NCBI GenBank assembly: GCA_024742475.1
Contig: JANSYI010000003.1
Coordinates: forward strand, 310,001-374,000
DNA from: a bacterium
GTDB taxonomy: Bacteria; Myxococcota_A; Polyangia; Nannocystales; Nannocystaceae
Direction of reading: 5' to 3'
DNA length: 64,000 nucleotides
A program made the position numbers and the translations under genes. Positions 1-11,001 of the stretch are shown piece by piece (the first letter of the stretch is position 1; the number at the start of each line of letters is the position of its first letter). The notes under the pieces are model-generated. The model saw nothing but the letters and a program-made list of their open reading frames with translations, made no database searches and was not told the DNA's origin.

Positions 1-2
1 TG

Positions 3-596
3 CGGCGGTGCATGGATGTGCGCGGGTCGAGGCCGGGCCGGGCGGCCCGCCTGTTGGCCGACGCCGACGCGCGCGTCTGCGCCACGACCGGTGCGATCGT
101 CGCGTTCGACGATAAGGGCGGCTTCGAGCCGGCGTCCCGACAGGGGGTGCTTCCATTCGACCGCGAACCGGCGGCGGTTCGACCGCTGCTGTCACAATCG
201 CGGGCGTGGGAGGCCTTCGTGGCGGCTCGTGATGCGGGCGAGGTCGGGCAAGCCCAGGCGCTCCTCGAGCGATACCTACAGGCGTTTCCGACCCACGCGC
301 AGGCATGGGTCGAGTGCGGCATGCTTCACCATCTCCGGGGCGCGCTGGACTCGGCCGTACTGTCTCTTCGCGAGGCCATTGCGCACGACGATTCCGCGCG
401 AACACGGTTCCGTCTCGGCCTCGTGTACGAGGACCTGGAGCGCGACGCCGACGCGCTTGATGCCTACGCCGCCGCGGTCGCGCTCGACCCGGGCTTGGCC
501 GATGCGCACTTCAACGCGGCGCGCGTGTGCGAGCGGCTCGGGGACCGCTTGCGCGCACTTCGGCACCTGCACGCCTATCGTCGTACGCGACGTTGA
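3..596 (+). CDS. TPR-repeat protein, 5' end outside window
   Basis: The reading frame is open to the left edge, so this is the C-terminal part of a longer protein; an ATG at 12 exists but is probably internal. The visible part has a variable stretch and then at least three tetratricopeptide-like helical repeats (from about residue 60, with Ala/Leu/Tyr spacing such as ALLERYLQAFP and ALDAYAAAVALDP). TPR arrays are protein-protein interaction scaffolds. In myxobacteria a similar C-terminus follows a MerR-type DNA-binding domain in some regulators, but that part is not in the window, so regulator identity is only a guess. Confidence 0.6.
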   Translation, partial: RRCMDVRGSRPGRAARLLADADARVCATTGAIVAFDDKGGFEPASRQGVLPFDREPAAVRPLLSQSRAWEAFVAARDAGEVGQAQALLERYLQAFPTHAQAWVECGMLHHLRGALDSAVLSLREAIAHDDSARTRFRLGLVYEDLERDADALDAYAAAVALDPGLADAHFNAARVCERLGDRLRALRHLHAYRRTRR

Positions 597-620
597 TGCA
601 ACCTCGACCTCGAACGAGGG

Positions 621-656
621 CCCGGAACAGGACCCGGAACAGGACCCGGAACAGGA
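621..656. repeat. 12-bp tandem repeat, three copies
   Basis: Three perfect consecutive copies of CCCGGAACAGGA, with a partial fourth, lie in the non-coding gap between the TPR gene and the kinase gene. No function is evident; it is a simple microsatellite-like array. Confidence 0.8.
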
Positions 657-740
657 CCAGGTTCGGACGCACGTTCGCGGTGCGCACGACGGGTCGGGTG
701 CATTATGATCCGAGGGCGGCTGGATGCCGCGTCCTTGGTC

Positions 741-2663
741 ATGCGGACACTCCTCGTCGAAGATGACGCCGCTCAGCGCACGCGGCTCCACACCGTCCTC
801 GCCGAACTCGGCTTGGAGGTGGAGAGTCACGAGCGAGCCGAGCGCGCGCTGATGGAGCACGCCCGCCAACCATTCGACCTGTTCGTGATCGACTGGGTGC
901 TGCCCGAGATGGATGGGCTTCAGCTCTGCCGCAAGATCCGCTCGATGCCCGGGGGAGACAAGCCCTACGTGCTGGTCGTCACCGGACGCGATGCGCCCGA
1001 GGACCTCGCGGCGGTGCTCGACGCGGGGGCCGACGACTACATCGCCAAGCCGCTGCACGTTGCCCTGTTGCAGACCCGGGTCCGCATCGCGCTGAGGCGC
1101 CTGGCGAGCGATGCCCGGCACCGTGCTGCGCAGGAGGCCCTGGCCCGGTCCGAGGCCGACTTCGGGCGGGTGATCGAGCGCTCACCCCTGGGCGTCGTGG
1201 CCGAGCGCGCCGGGGTCATCGTCTATGCGAATGCAGCTGCGGGCAGGACGTTCGGCACCAGCCCGCGTGCGCTGTGCGGAACGGCGATGGTCGACTTGGC
1301 GCAGCCCGAGTATCGGCATGTGGTTGCGCGTCGATCGGCCCGCTTCGAGCGCACGCAGGTGCCGCCTCCGGCGATGGAGATGGATCTGCGGCGTGTCGAC
1401 GGGGGAGTGTGCGTGGTCCGGTGCATTCCGGCGACGTCGGCCGTCTATCAAGGGCAGCGCGCTCTGTTCACGATCCTCGAGGACATCACCCAGCAGCGAC
1501 AGCTGCAGGCGAGCCTTCAGCAGGCCGACCGCCTGGCCTCGGTGGGATCCATGGCAGCGGGGGTTGCCCACGAGATCAACAACCCGCTCGCGTACGCCAT
1601 CACCAACCTCGAGCTCATGCAGGAGGCGTTGCAGGCCGCGGGCGACCGCGTCGACCCTGCGTTGCGCAAGCGGCTGTCGCAGATCATCGTGGACGCCCTC
1701 GATGGTAGCGAACGCGTGCGCCGGATCGTCGGCGACCTCAAGCGGTTCTCACGGACCGAAGAGGACGAGCCGGACCGGGCCGTCGACGTGCATGGGGTCC
1801 TCGACGTCGCGGTGGACATCTCGCGAAGCGAGATCAAGCACCGCGCGTGCCTCGTTCGCGCGTTCGACGAGGTCCCCGCCATTCGAGGCAACGAGGGCCG
1901 CCTGACGCAGGTCTTCGTGAACCTCCTGGTCAACGCCGCTCACGCGATCACGGAGGACAAGGAGGACGGCCGCATCGAGCTGAGCACGACGGTCGGCGAC
2001 GAGGGGACCGTCGACATCGTCGTCCGCGACAACGGAGAGGGCATCCCTTCGGAGATCATCGACCGCATCTTCGACCCGTTCTTCACCACGAAGCCGCAAG
2101 GCATGGGCACGGGCTTGGGCCTGTCGATCTGCCACGGGATCGTCACCAAGCTCGGCGGGCGTTTGGCCGTGCAGAGCAAGATGGGGGAGGGCACCGAGGT
2201 CACGGTGTCGCTGCCGCCCGACCTCCAGGCCGACTCCGGCGTCGCGCGCAAGGCGACGCGGGTGCATTCGGCGAACACCCCCGCGATGCGCATCCTCGTC
2301 GTCGACGACGAGCCGCTGGTGTGCGAGGGCATCAAGCGTGCGTTGCGTGCTCACGAGGTCACCATCACGAGCTCCGGGCGCGACGCGGTCGAGCTGTGTG
2401 AATCCGCGGAGTTCGATCTCGTGCTGTGCGACGTGATGATGCCCGAGGTCTCGGGCATGGACGTGTACAGCCGGGTCCGACGCGAACGCCCCGAGATGAC
2501 ACAACGCTTCGTCTTCATGACCGGCGGAGCGTTCACCGCCAGCGCGCGCGCGTTCCTCGAGTCGATCGACAACGAGCAGATCATCAAGCCCTTCTCCCTG
2601 CGAGAGCTCCGAAGTCTCGTCGCTCGGCGGAGCGAATCCACCAGCCCCCTCGCGCGACACTGA
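741..2663 (+). CDS. Hybrid histidine kinase, REC-PAS-HisKA-HATPase-REC
   Basis: Two-component signalling protein. Domain order, counted from an alternative in-frame ATG at 705: N-terminal receiver (about 14-130, phospho-acceptor Asp63 in FVIDWVLPEMDG), PAS sensor (about 145-265), HisKA with His289 in GVAHEINNP, HATPase (N box NLLVNAAHAI, G boxes DNGEGIP and GTGLGLS), and a C-terminal receiver (about 528-645, Asp576 in LVLCDVMMPE). No transmembrane segment, so it is cytoplasmic. Start 741 is preferred because receiver domains begin with this MRTLLVEDD pattern; 705 would add 12 residues. An N-terminal receiver suggests that another kinase feeds signals into it. Its partner is not visible nearby. 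Confidence 0.93.
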   Translation: MRTLLVEDDAAQRTRLHTVLAELGLEVESHERAERALMEHARQPFDLFVIDWVLPEMDGLQLCRKIRSMPGGDKPYVLVVTGRDAPEDLAAVLDAGADDYIAKPLHVALLQTRVRIALRRLASDARHRAAQEALARSEADFGRVIERSPLGVVAERAGVIVYANAAAGRTFGTSPRALCGTAMVDLAQPEYRHVVARRSARFERTQVPPPAMEMDLRRVDGGVCVVRCIPATSAVYQGQRALFTILEDITQQRQLQASLQQADRLASVGSMAAGVAHEINNPLAYAITNLELMQEALQAAGDRVDPALRKRLSQIIVDALDGSERVRRIVGDLKRFSRTEEDEPDRAVDVHGVLDVAVDISRSEIKHRACLVRAFDEVPAIRGNEGRLTQVFVNLLVNAAHAITEDKEDGRIELSTTVGDEGTVDIVVRDNGEGIPSEIIDRIFDPFFTTKPQGMGTGLGLSICHGIVTKLGGRLAVQSKMGEGTEVTVSLPPDLQADSGVARKATRVHSANTPAMRILVVDDEPLVCEGIKRALRAHEVTITSSGRDAVELCESAEFDLVLCDVMMPEVSGMDVYSRVRRERPEMTQRFVFMTGGAFTASARAFLESIDNEQIIKPFSLRELRSLVARRSESTSPLARH

Positions 2664-2730
2664 CAGCGACACTGGATACTGACGTATCGGGGGGTTGCGG
2701 GCCGTCGGCGTCGGGGCATGATGAGTCGCC

Positions 2731-4575
<1,845 letters not shown>

Positions 4576-4581
4576 GCGGGT

Positions 4582-5967
4582 TCAGCCCTCGGGCGGGCAG
4601 ATCACGTTGCCGAGCGCATACCCGGTCATGTCGGAGTAGGTGTACGGCCCGGTCAATCCGTTGTAGCTGCCGACATCGAGGCCGGTGGCGGGGTCGACCT
4701 TCCACGCCCACTGGTTGACCACCCAGACGTACCCGTCGATGTCGACGCTGACGCCCTTGGACTCGCCACCTTGCTGGGCGATGAACGTGGGCCCGCGCTC
4801 GAGCGTCTCGATGTCGACCGAGACCGCCCCTTGGCTCGTCGCGATCCACATGAAGTTGTCGGGTCCCTCGGCCAGCCCGCCGAGGCTGACGAACCCTCCC
4901 ACGGTGTCCCACGTCTCGGTCTGTGGGTCGAAGCGTGCAGCACCCGATCCGAGGGTGCTCGAGATCCACACGTTGCCGAAGTGGTCGACGGTGATGCCGT
5001 ACGACGCGACGCCGCCGGGCAGCGCCCAGGTCGTGTACTCCATCGTGTCGATTTCGACGCGGCCCAGGCGAGGCCCGAGCGTGACCGAGCCCATGTGCAC
5101 GAAGAAGAGGTTGCCCGCCGCATCGACCGCGCCCCCGTACGCGCCGAGGTTGCCGCCGACGAACTCCTCTTGCGGCACGATGATCTCGTCCTCGACGACG
5201 CCGGTGTCGCCGTTGACCAGCGAGACGCGCACGCCACCCGCCCCGCCGATTCCCGGGCCCAGACCAGGGTTCTCGGACGAGACGGTCCAGACCTTCTGGT
5301 CCATCGAGTCGCAGGTACCCGGAGTGACCGCGCCGCCGATCCAGGCAACGGGTCGCTGGTTGGTGGTGGGGAACTCGGTGTGCCACGCGACGCACTCCTC
5401 GACGCCCCAGGGCAGCACGTCACCGGGTCCGCTCGAGGTCTGAATGCCGGGCATGCCGTTGGTGTCGAGGCAGTCGCTCTGTTCGGCGAAGATCTTGGTG
5501 AGGCCGCCGTGACGGTTGGCGACCGCCACGTCGCCGGCGAGGTTGACCGACGTCCGTGAGGGGTTGCCGTTGCCGTCGGGGCGGGTGATGTATCGCCCCT
5601 CTTCCTCGAGCGTTCGGACGTTGACCTTGGAGACGGTCCCCTCGTCCGCGTTGGCGATCCAGATGTACGCGAGCTCGCAGCCGCACGGGCCCAACCCGCC
5701 CTCGGGTGCCCCGACGTCGAGCTTGATGTCGCCGCCGCTCGAGTCGTCGACCCGGCCGGTGCTGGTGCTGGAGGCCACCGCGGTCGAGGCCGCCGCCGAG
5801 TCTGCATCCGAGGCTGCGTCATTCCCCGAGGTCGGGGTGCCCCCCGTCTCCTGTGCGCCTCCCGATGCGCTGTCGTTGTTGAACGCGTTGGAGCCACCGT
5901 CGTCACCGCAGCCGGCAAACGTCGCACCAAGCGCCAATGAGGCGCACACCATGATGAAATCACGCAT
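4582..5967 (-). CDS. Lipoprotein with beta-propeller (NHL/Vgb-like) repeats
   Basis: Predicted outer-membrane or periplasmic lipoprotein of about 461 residues. The signal peptide ends in lipobox FAGC (Cys about 20), followed by a Ser/Ala/Asp/Thr-rich linker to about residue 75. The rest has repeated blades such as IWIANADEGTVSKVNV, GNVWISSTLGSGAARFDP and GYVWVVNQWAWKVDP, typical of six- or seven-bladed propellers of the streptogramin-lyase/NHL type. Catalysis is not implied; such domains often bind ligands or partners. ATG 5967 is preferred over ATG 5976 because a G-rich stretch lies at a better distance. Transcribed towards the ABC gene. Confidence 0.8.
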   Translation of the reverse strand: MRDFIMVCASLALGATFAGCGDDGGSNAFNNDSASGGAQETGGTPTSGNDAASDADSAAASTAVASSTSTGRVDDSSGGDIKLDVGAPEGGLGPCGCELAYIWIANADEGTVSKVNVRTLEEEGRYITRPDGNGNPSRTSVNLAGDVAVANRHGGLTKIFAEQSDCLDTNGMPGIQTSSGPGDVLPWGVEECVAWHTEFPTTNQRPVAWIGGAVTPGTCDSMDQKVWTVSSENPGLGPGIGGAGGVRVSLVNGDTGVVEDEIIVPQEEFVGGNLGAYGGAVDAAGNLFFVHMGSVTLGPRLGRVEIDTMEYTTWALPGGVASYGITVDHFGNVWISSTLGSGAARFDPQTETWDTVGGFVSLGGLAEGPDNFMWIATSQGAVSVDIETLERGPTFIAQQGGESKGVSVDIDGYVWVVNQWAWKVDPATGLDVGSYNGLTGPYTYSDMTGYALGNVICPPEG

Positions 5968-6079
5968 TGTCCACATCCCCCGGGCCGTCCGCCCGCACGC
6001 ATCCTACCAGTCCCCACTGGCACCGACGGTGTATGAGGAGTGTGAGGTTCACCCCGTCTGACAGTGATACCGTCGAGCG

Positions 6080-6286
6080 GTGGGCGACGTCCTCAACCTC
6101 AACCAAGCGCGGAAGCGCAAAAAGCGCGAGCGCGCGCGGGCACAGGCTGACGCCAACGCGATCAAGCACGGCAGGACGAAGGCGGAGCGCGAGCAGGCCC
6201 GTGCCCAACGGGCGCTGGACGACGCGCAGCTCGACGGGTCACGACGCGAGCCGCCCAGACCGGACGACGACGAAGACGACAGCTGA
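6080..6286 (+). CDS. DUF4169 family small basic protein
   Basis: A 68-residue, highly charged protein beginning VLNLNQARKRKKRERAR, with the TKAEREQARAQRALDDAQLDGSRRE pattern of DUF4169. Probably one long helix; function unknown. GTG start. It lies 103 bp from the divergent lipoprotein and 36 bp upstream of the sigma-54 activator gene, so it may be cotranscribed with it. Confidence 0.8.
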   Translation: MGDVLNLNQARKRKKRERARAQADANAIKHGRTKAEREQARAQRALDDAQLDGSRREPPRPDDDEDDS

Positions 6287-6322
6287 CCGCCTCGGCACGG
6301 CCTGGCACACTGGGGCTGCTGC

Positions 6323-7627
6323 GTGAGCTCCATCGACTCCGAACCCGGGCAGATGACCACGATGCCCCTGGCGACGTCCGAGGGCGACCTCGGCCCACGT
6401 CTGCTCATCCTGCAAGCCGGTGACGTACGCGCGGTCGCGCTTCCGGCTTCGGGGAGCCTCAAGGTCGGGCGAGCCGAGGACGCCGACGTCCGCATCGACT
6501 CCGACTCGATCTCGCGCCGGCACGCCGTCTTGCACATCGGCGACGGTCTCGAGGTCGAGGACGTCGGAAGCAGCAACGGCACGAAGGTCGGCGGCCAGAA
6601 GATCGAACGCAGCGTGCGGGTCCAGGTCGCCGCCGGTGATCTGATCGAGTTCGGGGGCGTCAGCGTCGTCGTGCAGGGGGCGCTCGAGCCGGCCGGGGGC
6701 GCCCGCAAGCGCACCGCGATGCATCGCCTGGCCGACGTCGCCGAACGCGTCGCTCGCAGCGAGATCTGCGTGCTCCTCACCGGCGAGACCGGCGTCGGCA
6801 AAGAGGTCTTCGCCCGCCGCATCCACGAGCTCTCCCCGCGTACGGGCCCGTTCGTCGCTCTGAACTGCGGCGCCCTCTCGCAGCAGCTGCTCGAGAGCGA
6901 GCTCTTTGGTCACGAGGCCGGCTCGTTCACGGGCGCCAAGCAGACCAAGCCGGGGCTGCTCGAGACCGCACAGGGGGGGACCGTCTTTCTCGACGAGGTG
7001 GGGGAGATGCCGCTCGACGCACAGGTCCGCCTGCTGCGTGTGCTCGAGGAACGACGCGTGCTTCGGGTCGGCGGTCTGCAGCCGCGCCCGATCGACGTCC
7101 GCTTCGTCTCTGCGACCAACCGCGACCTTCAACGCGAGGTCGCCGGGGGTCGGTTTCGCGAAGACCTCTACTACCGCCTCAACGGCATCACGCTCGCCAT
7201 CCCGCCGTTGCGCGAGCGGATCGGTGAGATTCCCAAGCTCGCCTCGACCTTCATCGAGCAGGCTGCCGAGCGCTCCGGCGTGTCGGCGCCGTCGCTGAGC
7301 TCGTCCGCGCTCTCTCGGCTCGAGGCCCACGCCTGGCCCGGCAACATCCGCGAGCTTCGAAACGTCGTCGAGCGGGCGGTGGTCCTGTGCAGCGACGGCC
7401 CGATCGAGCCCGAGCACCTCTTCCCCGCCGACCTCGTGGGCGGCCTCGGTGGGCGCGGGGACGACGGGCCCACCGACGAGCGGGCGCGCATCATGGCCGC
7501 CCTTGCAGAGTGCGCGGGCAACCAGACGCGCGCGGCGAAGCTGCTGGGCATCTCGCGCAAGACGCTGGGCGTGAAGATGGACAAGCTCGGCATCGCTCGG
7601 CCCCAGAAGGGCCGCGCCAAGGGATGA
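6323..7627 (+). CDS. Sigma-54-dependent activator with N-terminal FHA domain
   Basis: Bacterial enhancer-binding protein. An N-terminal FHA domain (about 28-115, motif [10 protein letters not shown]...SRRHA...SSNGT) reads phosphothreonine on a partner, in place of a receiver domain. The AAA+ domain (about 130-360) has Walker A GETGVGKE (about 154), the sigma-54 contact loop as GSFTGA instead of GAFTGA (about 200) and Walker [11 protein letters not shown] (about 222). The C-terminal Fis-type helix-turn-helix is [20 protein letters not shown] activators are common in myxobacteria and are usually controlled by Ser/Thr kinases; none is encoded nearby. The stop overlaps the next start as ATGA. Confidence 0.95.
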   Translation: MSSIDSEPGQMTTMPLATSEGDLGPRLLILQAGDVRAVALPASGSLKVGRAEDADVRIDSDSISRRHAVLHIGDGLEVEDVGSSNGTKVGGQKIERSVRVQVAAGDLIEFGGVSVVVQGALEPAGGARKRTAMHRLADVAERVARSEICVLLTGETGVGKEVFARRIHELSPRTGPFVALNCGALSQQLLESELFGHEAGSFTGAKQTKPGLLETAQGGTVFLDEVGEMPLDAQVRLLRVLEERRVLRVGGLQPRPIDVRFVSATNRDLQREVAGGRFREDLYYRLNGITLAIPPLRERIGEIPKLASTFIEQAAERSGVSAPSLSSSALSRLEAHAWPGNIRELRNVVERAVVLCSDGPIEPEHLFPADLVGGLGGRGDDGPTDERARIMAALAECAGNQTRAAKLLGISRKTLGVKMDKLGIARPQKGRAKG

Positions 7628-8817
7628 CGCGCCGCCGCAGCTGCGCTGCCCTGGCGGCCTTGGGGGTGGTGGCGGGCTGCGGGCTCTTCGGGTCGGGACG
7701 GGGCGTGCTCTCGGAGCCGTCCACGTTGGACCTGAGCCGATGGACGGTCACGCGGATGGACGTGGACCTCGTCGGCTCCCCGACCAGGCTGTGTCCCGGG
7801 GAGAGGGTCCAGCTGTCGATCGTGGCCGAGCTTCGCCACCGCGAGCGCGACAAGACGCGCACCGCCCAGACCTACGAGGGCAATCGACCGGGCATTGGGA
7901 GGCGCGGAAAGCTCGGGTTCGAGCACTTCTCGGTCCGATCCCCGCAGGGCCGCATCGGCGAGCATGGCTGGTACACGCCGAGCCCCGACCCTTTCGTGTC
8001 GGTCGACGGCTTCACCCTCGAGGTCGCACACACCGATGACCCGAGCATCAACGAGACGCTCGACTACAAGCCGCGCTATGACTGCGCGCGTCAGGCCGGA
8101 GGCTCCGGTGGCGCAGGTACGCCCGGGCACGCGGGGTCGGGCGGGGGCTCGGGGGACCGCGGAGCGTTTGGGGGCTCGTCGTCTGACGGCGGCGCGGGGG
8201 GCGACGGCGCGTCGGGAGGGGACGGTGGCGCGGGCACGCCCGGCCGACCCGGCGGCTCGATCACGGCCTGGGCCACGGTCGTCCGCACGCCACACCACGC
8301 CCACCTCGTGCTGCTCGAGTTCGAGGGCGACGCGAGCGGGCGCGTGATGTTCGACTCCCACGCCTCCTTCGTGCTCGCCGCCACCGGTGGGCCCGGCGGA
8401 CGTGGAGGCGCGGGCGGGCAGGGCGGCCGCGGCGGCGACGGGGGGACCGGTCAGCAAGGAGGCGCGGGCGGAAGCGGCGGCGGCGGTGGTACGGGAGGTT
8501 CGGGAGGCGCCGGCGGTGCGGGAGGCGACATCGTGCTCACGATCGACGAGCGCTTTCCAGAACTCGCCCAGGTGATCCGGATCGATGTCTCCGGGGGACA
8601 CGGTGGCGCGGGCGGTCCGGCGGGAACCGGTGGCCTCGGTGGGAGCGGCGGACGGTCGTCGGCGGAGGGCGCCTCCGATGGCGCGGACGGGTCCGTGGGC
8701 GCCGATGGTGCGAGCGGAGCCAACGGGCCCACGGGCCCGTCTGGCACGGCGCAGGTCGTCGTCGGCGACGTGGACCCGCGCTTCGAGGAGCTCCCCGAGG
8801 GAATCTCGCGCCTGTAG
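7624..8817 (+). CDS. Glycine-rich repeat lipoprotein
   Basis: About 397 residues. The N-terminus [19 protein letters not shown] is a lipoprotein signal with Cys about 19. A folded-looking region (about 30-160) precedes two long Gly/Ala/Ser stretches (GGAGGxGGxGG type) that flank conserved-looking segments such as [24 protein letters not shown] and [26 protein letters not shown]. The composition resembles collagen-like or PE_PGRS-like filaments exposed on a surface. It overlaps the sigma-54 activator by 4 nt (ATGA), so translation is probably coupled and the two may act in one pathway. No known domain recognised. Confidence 0.75.
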   Translation: MTRRRSCAALAALGVVAGCGLFGSGRGVLSEPSTLDLSRWTVTRMDVDLVGSPTRLCPGERVQLSIVAELRHRERDKTRTAQTYEGNRPGIGRRGKLGFEHFSVRSPQGRIGEHGWYTPSPDPFVSVDGFTLEVAHTDDPSINETLDYKPRYDCARQAGGSGGAGTPGHAGSGGGSGDRGAFGGSSSDGGAGGDGASGGDGGAGTPGRPGGSITAWATVVRTPHHAHLVLLEFEGDASGRVMFDSHASFVLAATGGPGGRGGAGGQGGRGGDGGTGQQGGAGGSGGGGGTGGSGGAGGAGGDIVLTIDERFPELAQVIRIDVSGGHGGAGGPAGTGGLGGSGGRSSAEGASDGADGSVGADGASGANGPTGPSGTAQVVVGDVDPRFEELPEGISRL

Positions 8818-8981
8818 CGGGACCGGCTGGAAGAAATTTGCACGGTTTTTTCGCGCGGGGTGGAATCGAAGTTGGTTCGTTGTCGTTCAAGGGCACGAAC
8901 CGAACGAACGTTTCCTTCGTACTGTCAGCATTGAAGGTCTGCGCCGTTCTCACCATAGACCTTCGAGAGGAACCCACTTTC

Positions 8982-9224
8982 ATGTCGCTCAAGGCCCATA
9001 TCGCGCTCGGAACCCTGCTGGGGTTGTTGCTTGGCGTTGGTGCGGTCGCGGTTCTGTCGCGCGCGGGGACGTCTGCGGACGCCTCGGCCGAGGCGTCCGA
9101 GCATGATCGCAACGCCGACGCAGACGGTGGCGTCTCGCCGGCCGCGGTCGGGGGGCTCTCGAGCGCGCCTCGGTTCCGTCGCCCGATGCGCCCCGGTTCC
9201 CAGCGACGCTTGCTCCAGAGCTAG
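8982..9224 (+). CDS. Small single-pass membrane protein, unknown
   Basis: 80 residues: MSLKAH, then one strong hydrophobic helix (about 7-28), then a soluble tail rich in Ala/Ser/Asp and ending with Arg-rich segments. The ATG at 8982 is chosen over the ATG at 8838 because a GAGAGGAA ribosome-binding sequence lies about 12 nt upstream and the signal-anchor begins here. The 164-nt upstream gap is AT-richer than its surroundings and carries the inverted repeat GGTTCGT (8874-8880)/ACGAACC (8895-8901), so the gene probably has its own promoter. No family recognised. Confidence 0.55.
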   Translation: MSLKAHIALGTLLGLLLGVGAVAVLSRAGTSADASAEASEHDRNADADGGVSPAAVGGLSSAPRFRRPMRPGSQRRLLQS

Positions 9225-9370
9225 CGGCCCTGCTCCAGGTCCGAGCCTCGGCGGCCTCTCCCCGGGCTGCGGGAGGCTGGGAGTCGGTCTGGCAAGGCGC
9301 CGCCCGCGTGCAGACCGTCCCGAAGGTGGACGCGCTGGCCGGGCGCCTCCACGACGCTACGATCCTTCCC

Positions 9371-9589
9371 ATGCGGACTTCTGGCACGGTGGGGCGCCGC
9401 CGCAGCGGGCGCCCCCGTCCCCTTGGAGGGGGCTTTCGGCTCGGTGCGCCAGAGGCTGACGCCGCGTGCGATCACTACGACGACACCCAAGACCACGACC
9501 GATGCGCCGACTGCAAAGGCACCGGCTGGTACGTCGGCTTCACCGAGCGCAAGTACTGTCCGACCTGCGACGGCAGCGGCTACCTTTAG
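9371..9589 (+). CDS. Small zinc-binding CxxCxGxG protein
   Basis: 72 residues. The C-terminal part has two CxxCxGxG units (CADCKGTG and CPTCDGSG), the zinc-binding unit of the DnaJ central domain, preceded by a basic N-terminus. Proteins with only this unit are often small chaperone-like or metal-binding accessories. The ATG at 9371 fits better than the upstream ATG at 9308. It ends 9 bp from the convergent CHAD gene. Confidence 0.5.
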   Translation: MRTSGTVGRRRSGRPRPLGGGFRLGAPEADAACDHYDDTQDHDRCADCKGTGWYVGFTERKYCPTCDGSGYL

Positions 9590-9598
9590 GCGCCCAGT

Positions 9599-10720
9599 CT
9601 AGGTGGCCAGTCCCATGCCCTCGCGGGTCAGTCTGCAGACCGCGCGGTGGGAGAGGTCGGACAGCGCGGGGAGGATCTTGGAGTCGGTCTTGGCTCTCCT
9701 CGCCTCCGCGCTGGACCTCCACGTCGCGATCGCGTCGGCGAGCACGCGCTGTCCCTCGTCCCGGAGCGCGGCTTCGTGTCCCCGCAGTCTCTCGATCAGC
9801 AGGTCGACGTCTCTGGCGTCGCCGACCGCCCGCTGGACCCGCTTGAGCAGCCGTCGTGGACCTGGGCCGTCTTGCATCGCGGGTTTGACCCACACGTGCG
9901 CGTAGCGGAGCCGCTTGGCGATGATGCGCACGTCGTGGACCGCCTCCCGGTCGTCGAGGGTGGTGGGGACCGGCGTCTTGGCGAACGCATGGGCGCTGGC
10001 CTCGTCGAGCATGGACGCCAGGGTCGGGCGCACGTCGGACTCCGCGGTGAGCCGCTCGACGATGCGGCGGCGCGCCTGCAGGAGATCGTCGCGCACGGTG
10101 GCGAGCTCGATCCGCGCCAGGGCCTTCGCGGCGCGTCGGCGGGTTCGTGCGTGCCCCTTCGAGACGCGCGCAGCGATCTGCTCGGCCGCCGCGGTGCGCA
10201 GGGGGTCGCTGCGACCGCAGCGCTCGAGCTCGCCGAGTACGACGTCGACGTCGCGGACCGGACCCAACGCGGCGGTGATCGCCTTGAGGTCGCGCAAGAC
10301 TCGGCGGCGGCGCTTCTTGCCGAGCCACGGACCGAACAGCTGCACGAGGCTGCGAAGGCGCCGAGACGCGACCCGCATCCGGCGAACAGCCTCGGCGTCG
10401 TGCGCGTCGGCGCTCACCGCCTCGGTCGTGAGGGCGGCGAGTTGCACGTCGAAGCCGGCCGAGACGTGTCGCGCGAGCGCCCAACCCAGGTCCGCGCCCT
10501 CGAGGCGGGCCACGGGCGGTGGCGGTGGCGGGGGGGCCGAGGGTGCGGGTTCGACCTCGATGGGCCCCACGCCTACGGGCAGGGCAGGGCGCAGCGCCTC
10601 GGCGAGCTGCTCGGCGCCCGTGGTGACCCGCTCGAGCACCTGGGCGGCGACGCGGCGGGCCAGCGCTCGAGTCGTCGGAGGGGTCACGCGACGGACCAGA
10701 GAACGCAGGCGGCTGACCAT
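9599..10720 (-). CDS. CHAD domain protein
   Basis: 373 residues. After an N-terminal region with a Pro run (PPPPPPP, about residue 62), two helical CHAD halves follow. The second has the typical VHDVRIIAKRLRYA and GDARDVDLLIERL; the first has RRMRVASRRLRSL and GPVRDVDVVLGEL, lacking the usual His. CHAD domains are Arg/Lys/His-rich and bind inorganic polyphosphate, and often localise to polyphosphate granules. No CYTH triphosphate-tunnel domain is fused or adjacent. ATG at 10720 begins MVSRLRSLV; upstream codons in frame look non-coding. Confidence 0.88.
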   Translation of the reverse strand: MVSRLRSLVRRVTPPTTRALARRVAAQVLERVTTGAEQLAEALRPALPVGVGPIEVEPAPSAPPPPPPPVARLEGADLGWALARHVSAGFDVQLAALTTEAVSADAHDAEAVRRMRVASRRLRSLVQLFGPWLGKKRRRRVLRDLKAITAALGPVRDVDVVLGELERCGRSDPLRTAAAEQIAARVSKGHARTRRRAAKALARIELATVRDDLLQARRRIVERLTAESDVRPTLASMLDEASAHAFAKTPVPTTLDDREAVHDVRIIAKRLRYAHVWVKPAMQDGPGPRRLLKRVQRAVGDARDVDLLIERLRGHEAALRDEGQRVLADAIATWRSSAEARRAKTDSKILPALSDLSHRAVCRLTREGMGLAT

Positions 10721-10791
10721 ACCGAGGCTCGGGCAGCCTACCCCAATCCGCGTCGTTGCTCGGTTCGAGTTCCGCGGTTTATACAGGGGAC

Positions 10792-11001
10792 ATGCGCGGG
10801 TGGACGCTGCTGCTGACCGTTTCCGTCTCGGCGTGTGTGACCGTGCCGCAAAACCGACGCGAGGCGCTTGCCGACCCGACGATGGCCGTGGTCGACGATC
10901 CGCTCGAAGCACGTGCTGATCGCAAGCTCCACGGTGCGCGCGAGGGCGCGGCCGGAGGCGACGCGCAGGCCGCAGGCGGTGGCTGTGCCTGCGGCAACTG
11001 A
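10792..11001 (+). CDS. DUF4266 lipoprotein
   Basis: 69 residues. Signal peptide ending VSAC (Cys15), then REALADPTMAVVDDPLEARADRKLHGAREGAAGGDAQAAGGGCACGN. The LADPxM, AREGAAGG and terminal GGGCxCxN motifs are diagnostic for DUF4266. These small lipoproteins are regularly found next to DUF3570 outer-membrane proteins, often with an ApbE-type FMN transferase and a thioredoxin. Here DUF3570 and the thioredoxin follow directly, but no ApbE gene is visible. The conserved C-terminal Cys pair may be a metal or redox site (inference). Confidence 0.85.
   Translation: MRGWTLLLTVSVSACVTVPQNRREALADPTMAVVDDPLEARADRKLHGAREGAAGGDAQAAGGGCACGN

Noticed and set aside
8829..8846. Possible sigma-54 promoter (CTGG...TTTGCA) before the small membrane protein
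   Set aside because: The GG and GC elements are 9 nt apart instead of 10 and the flanking bases fit poorly.
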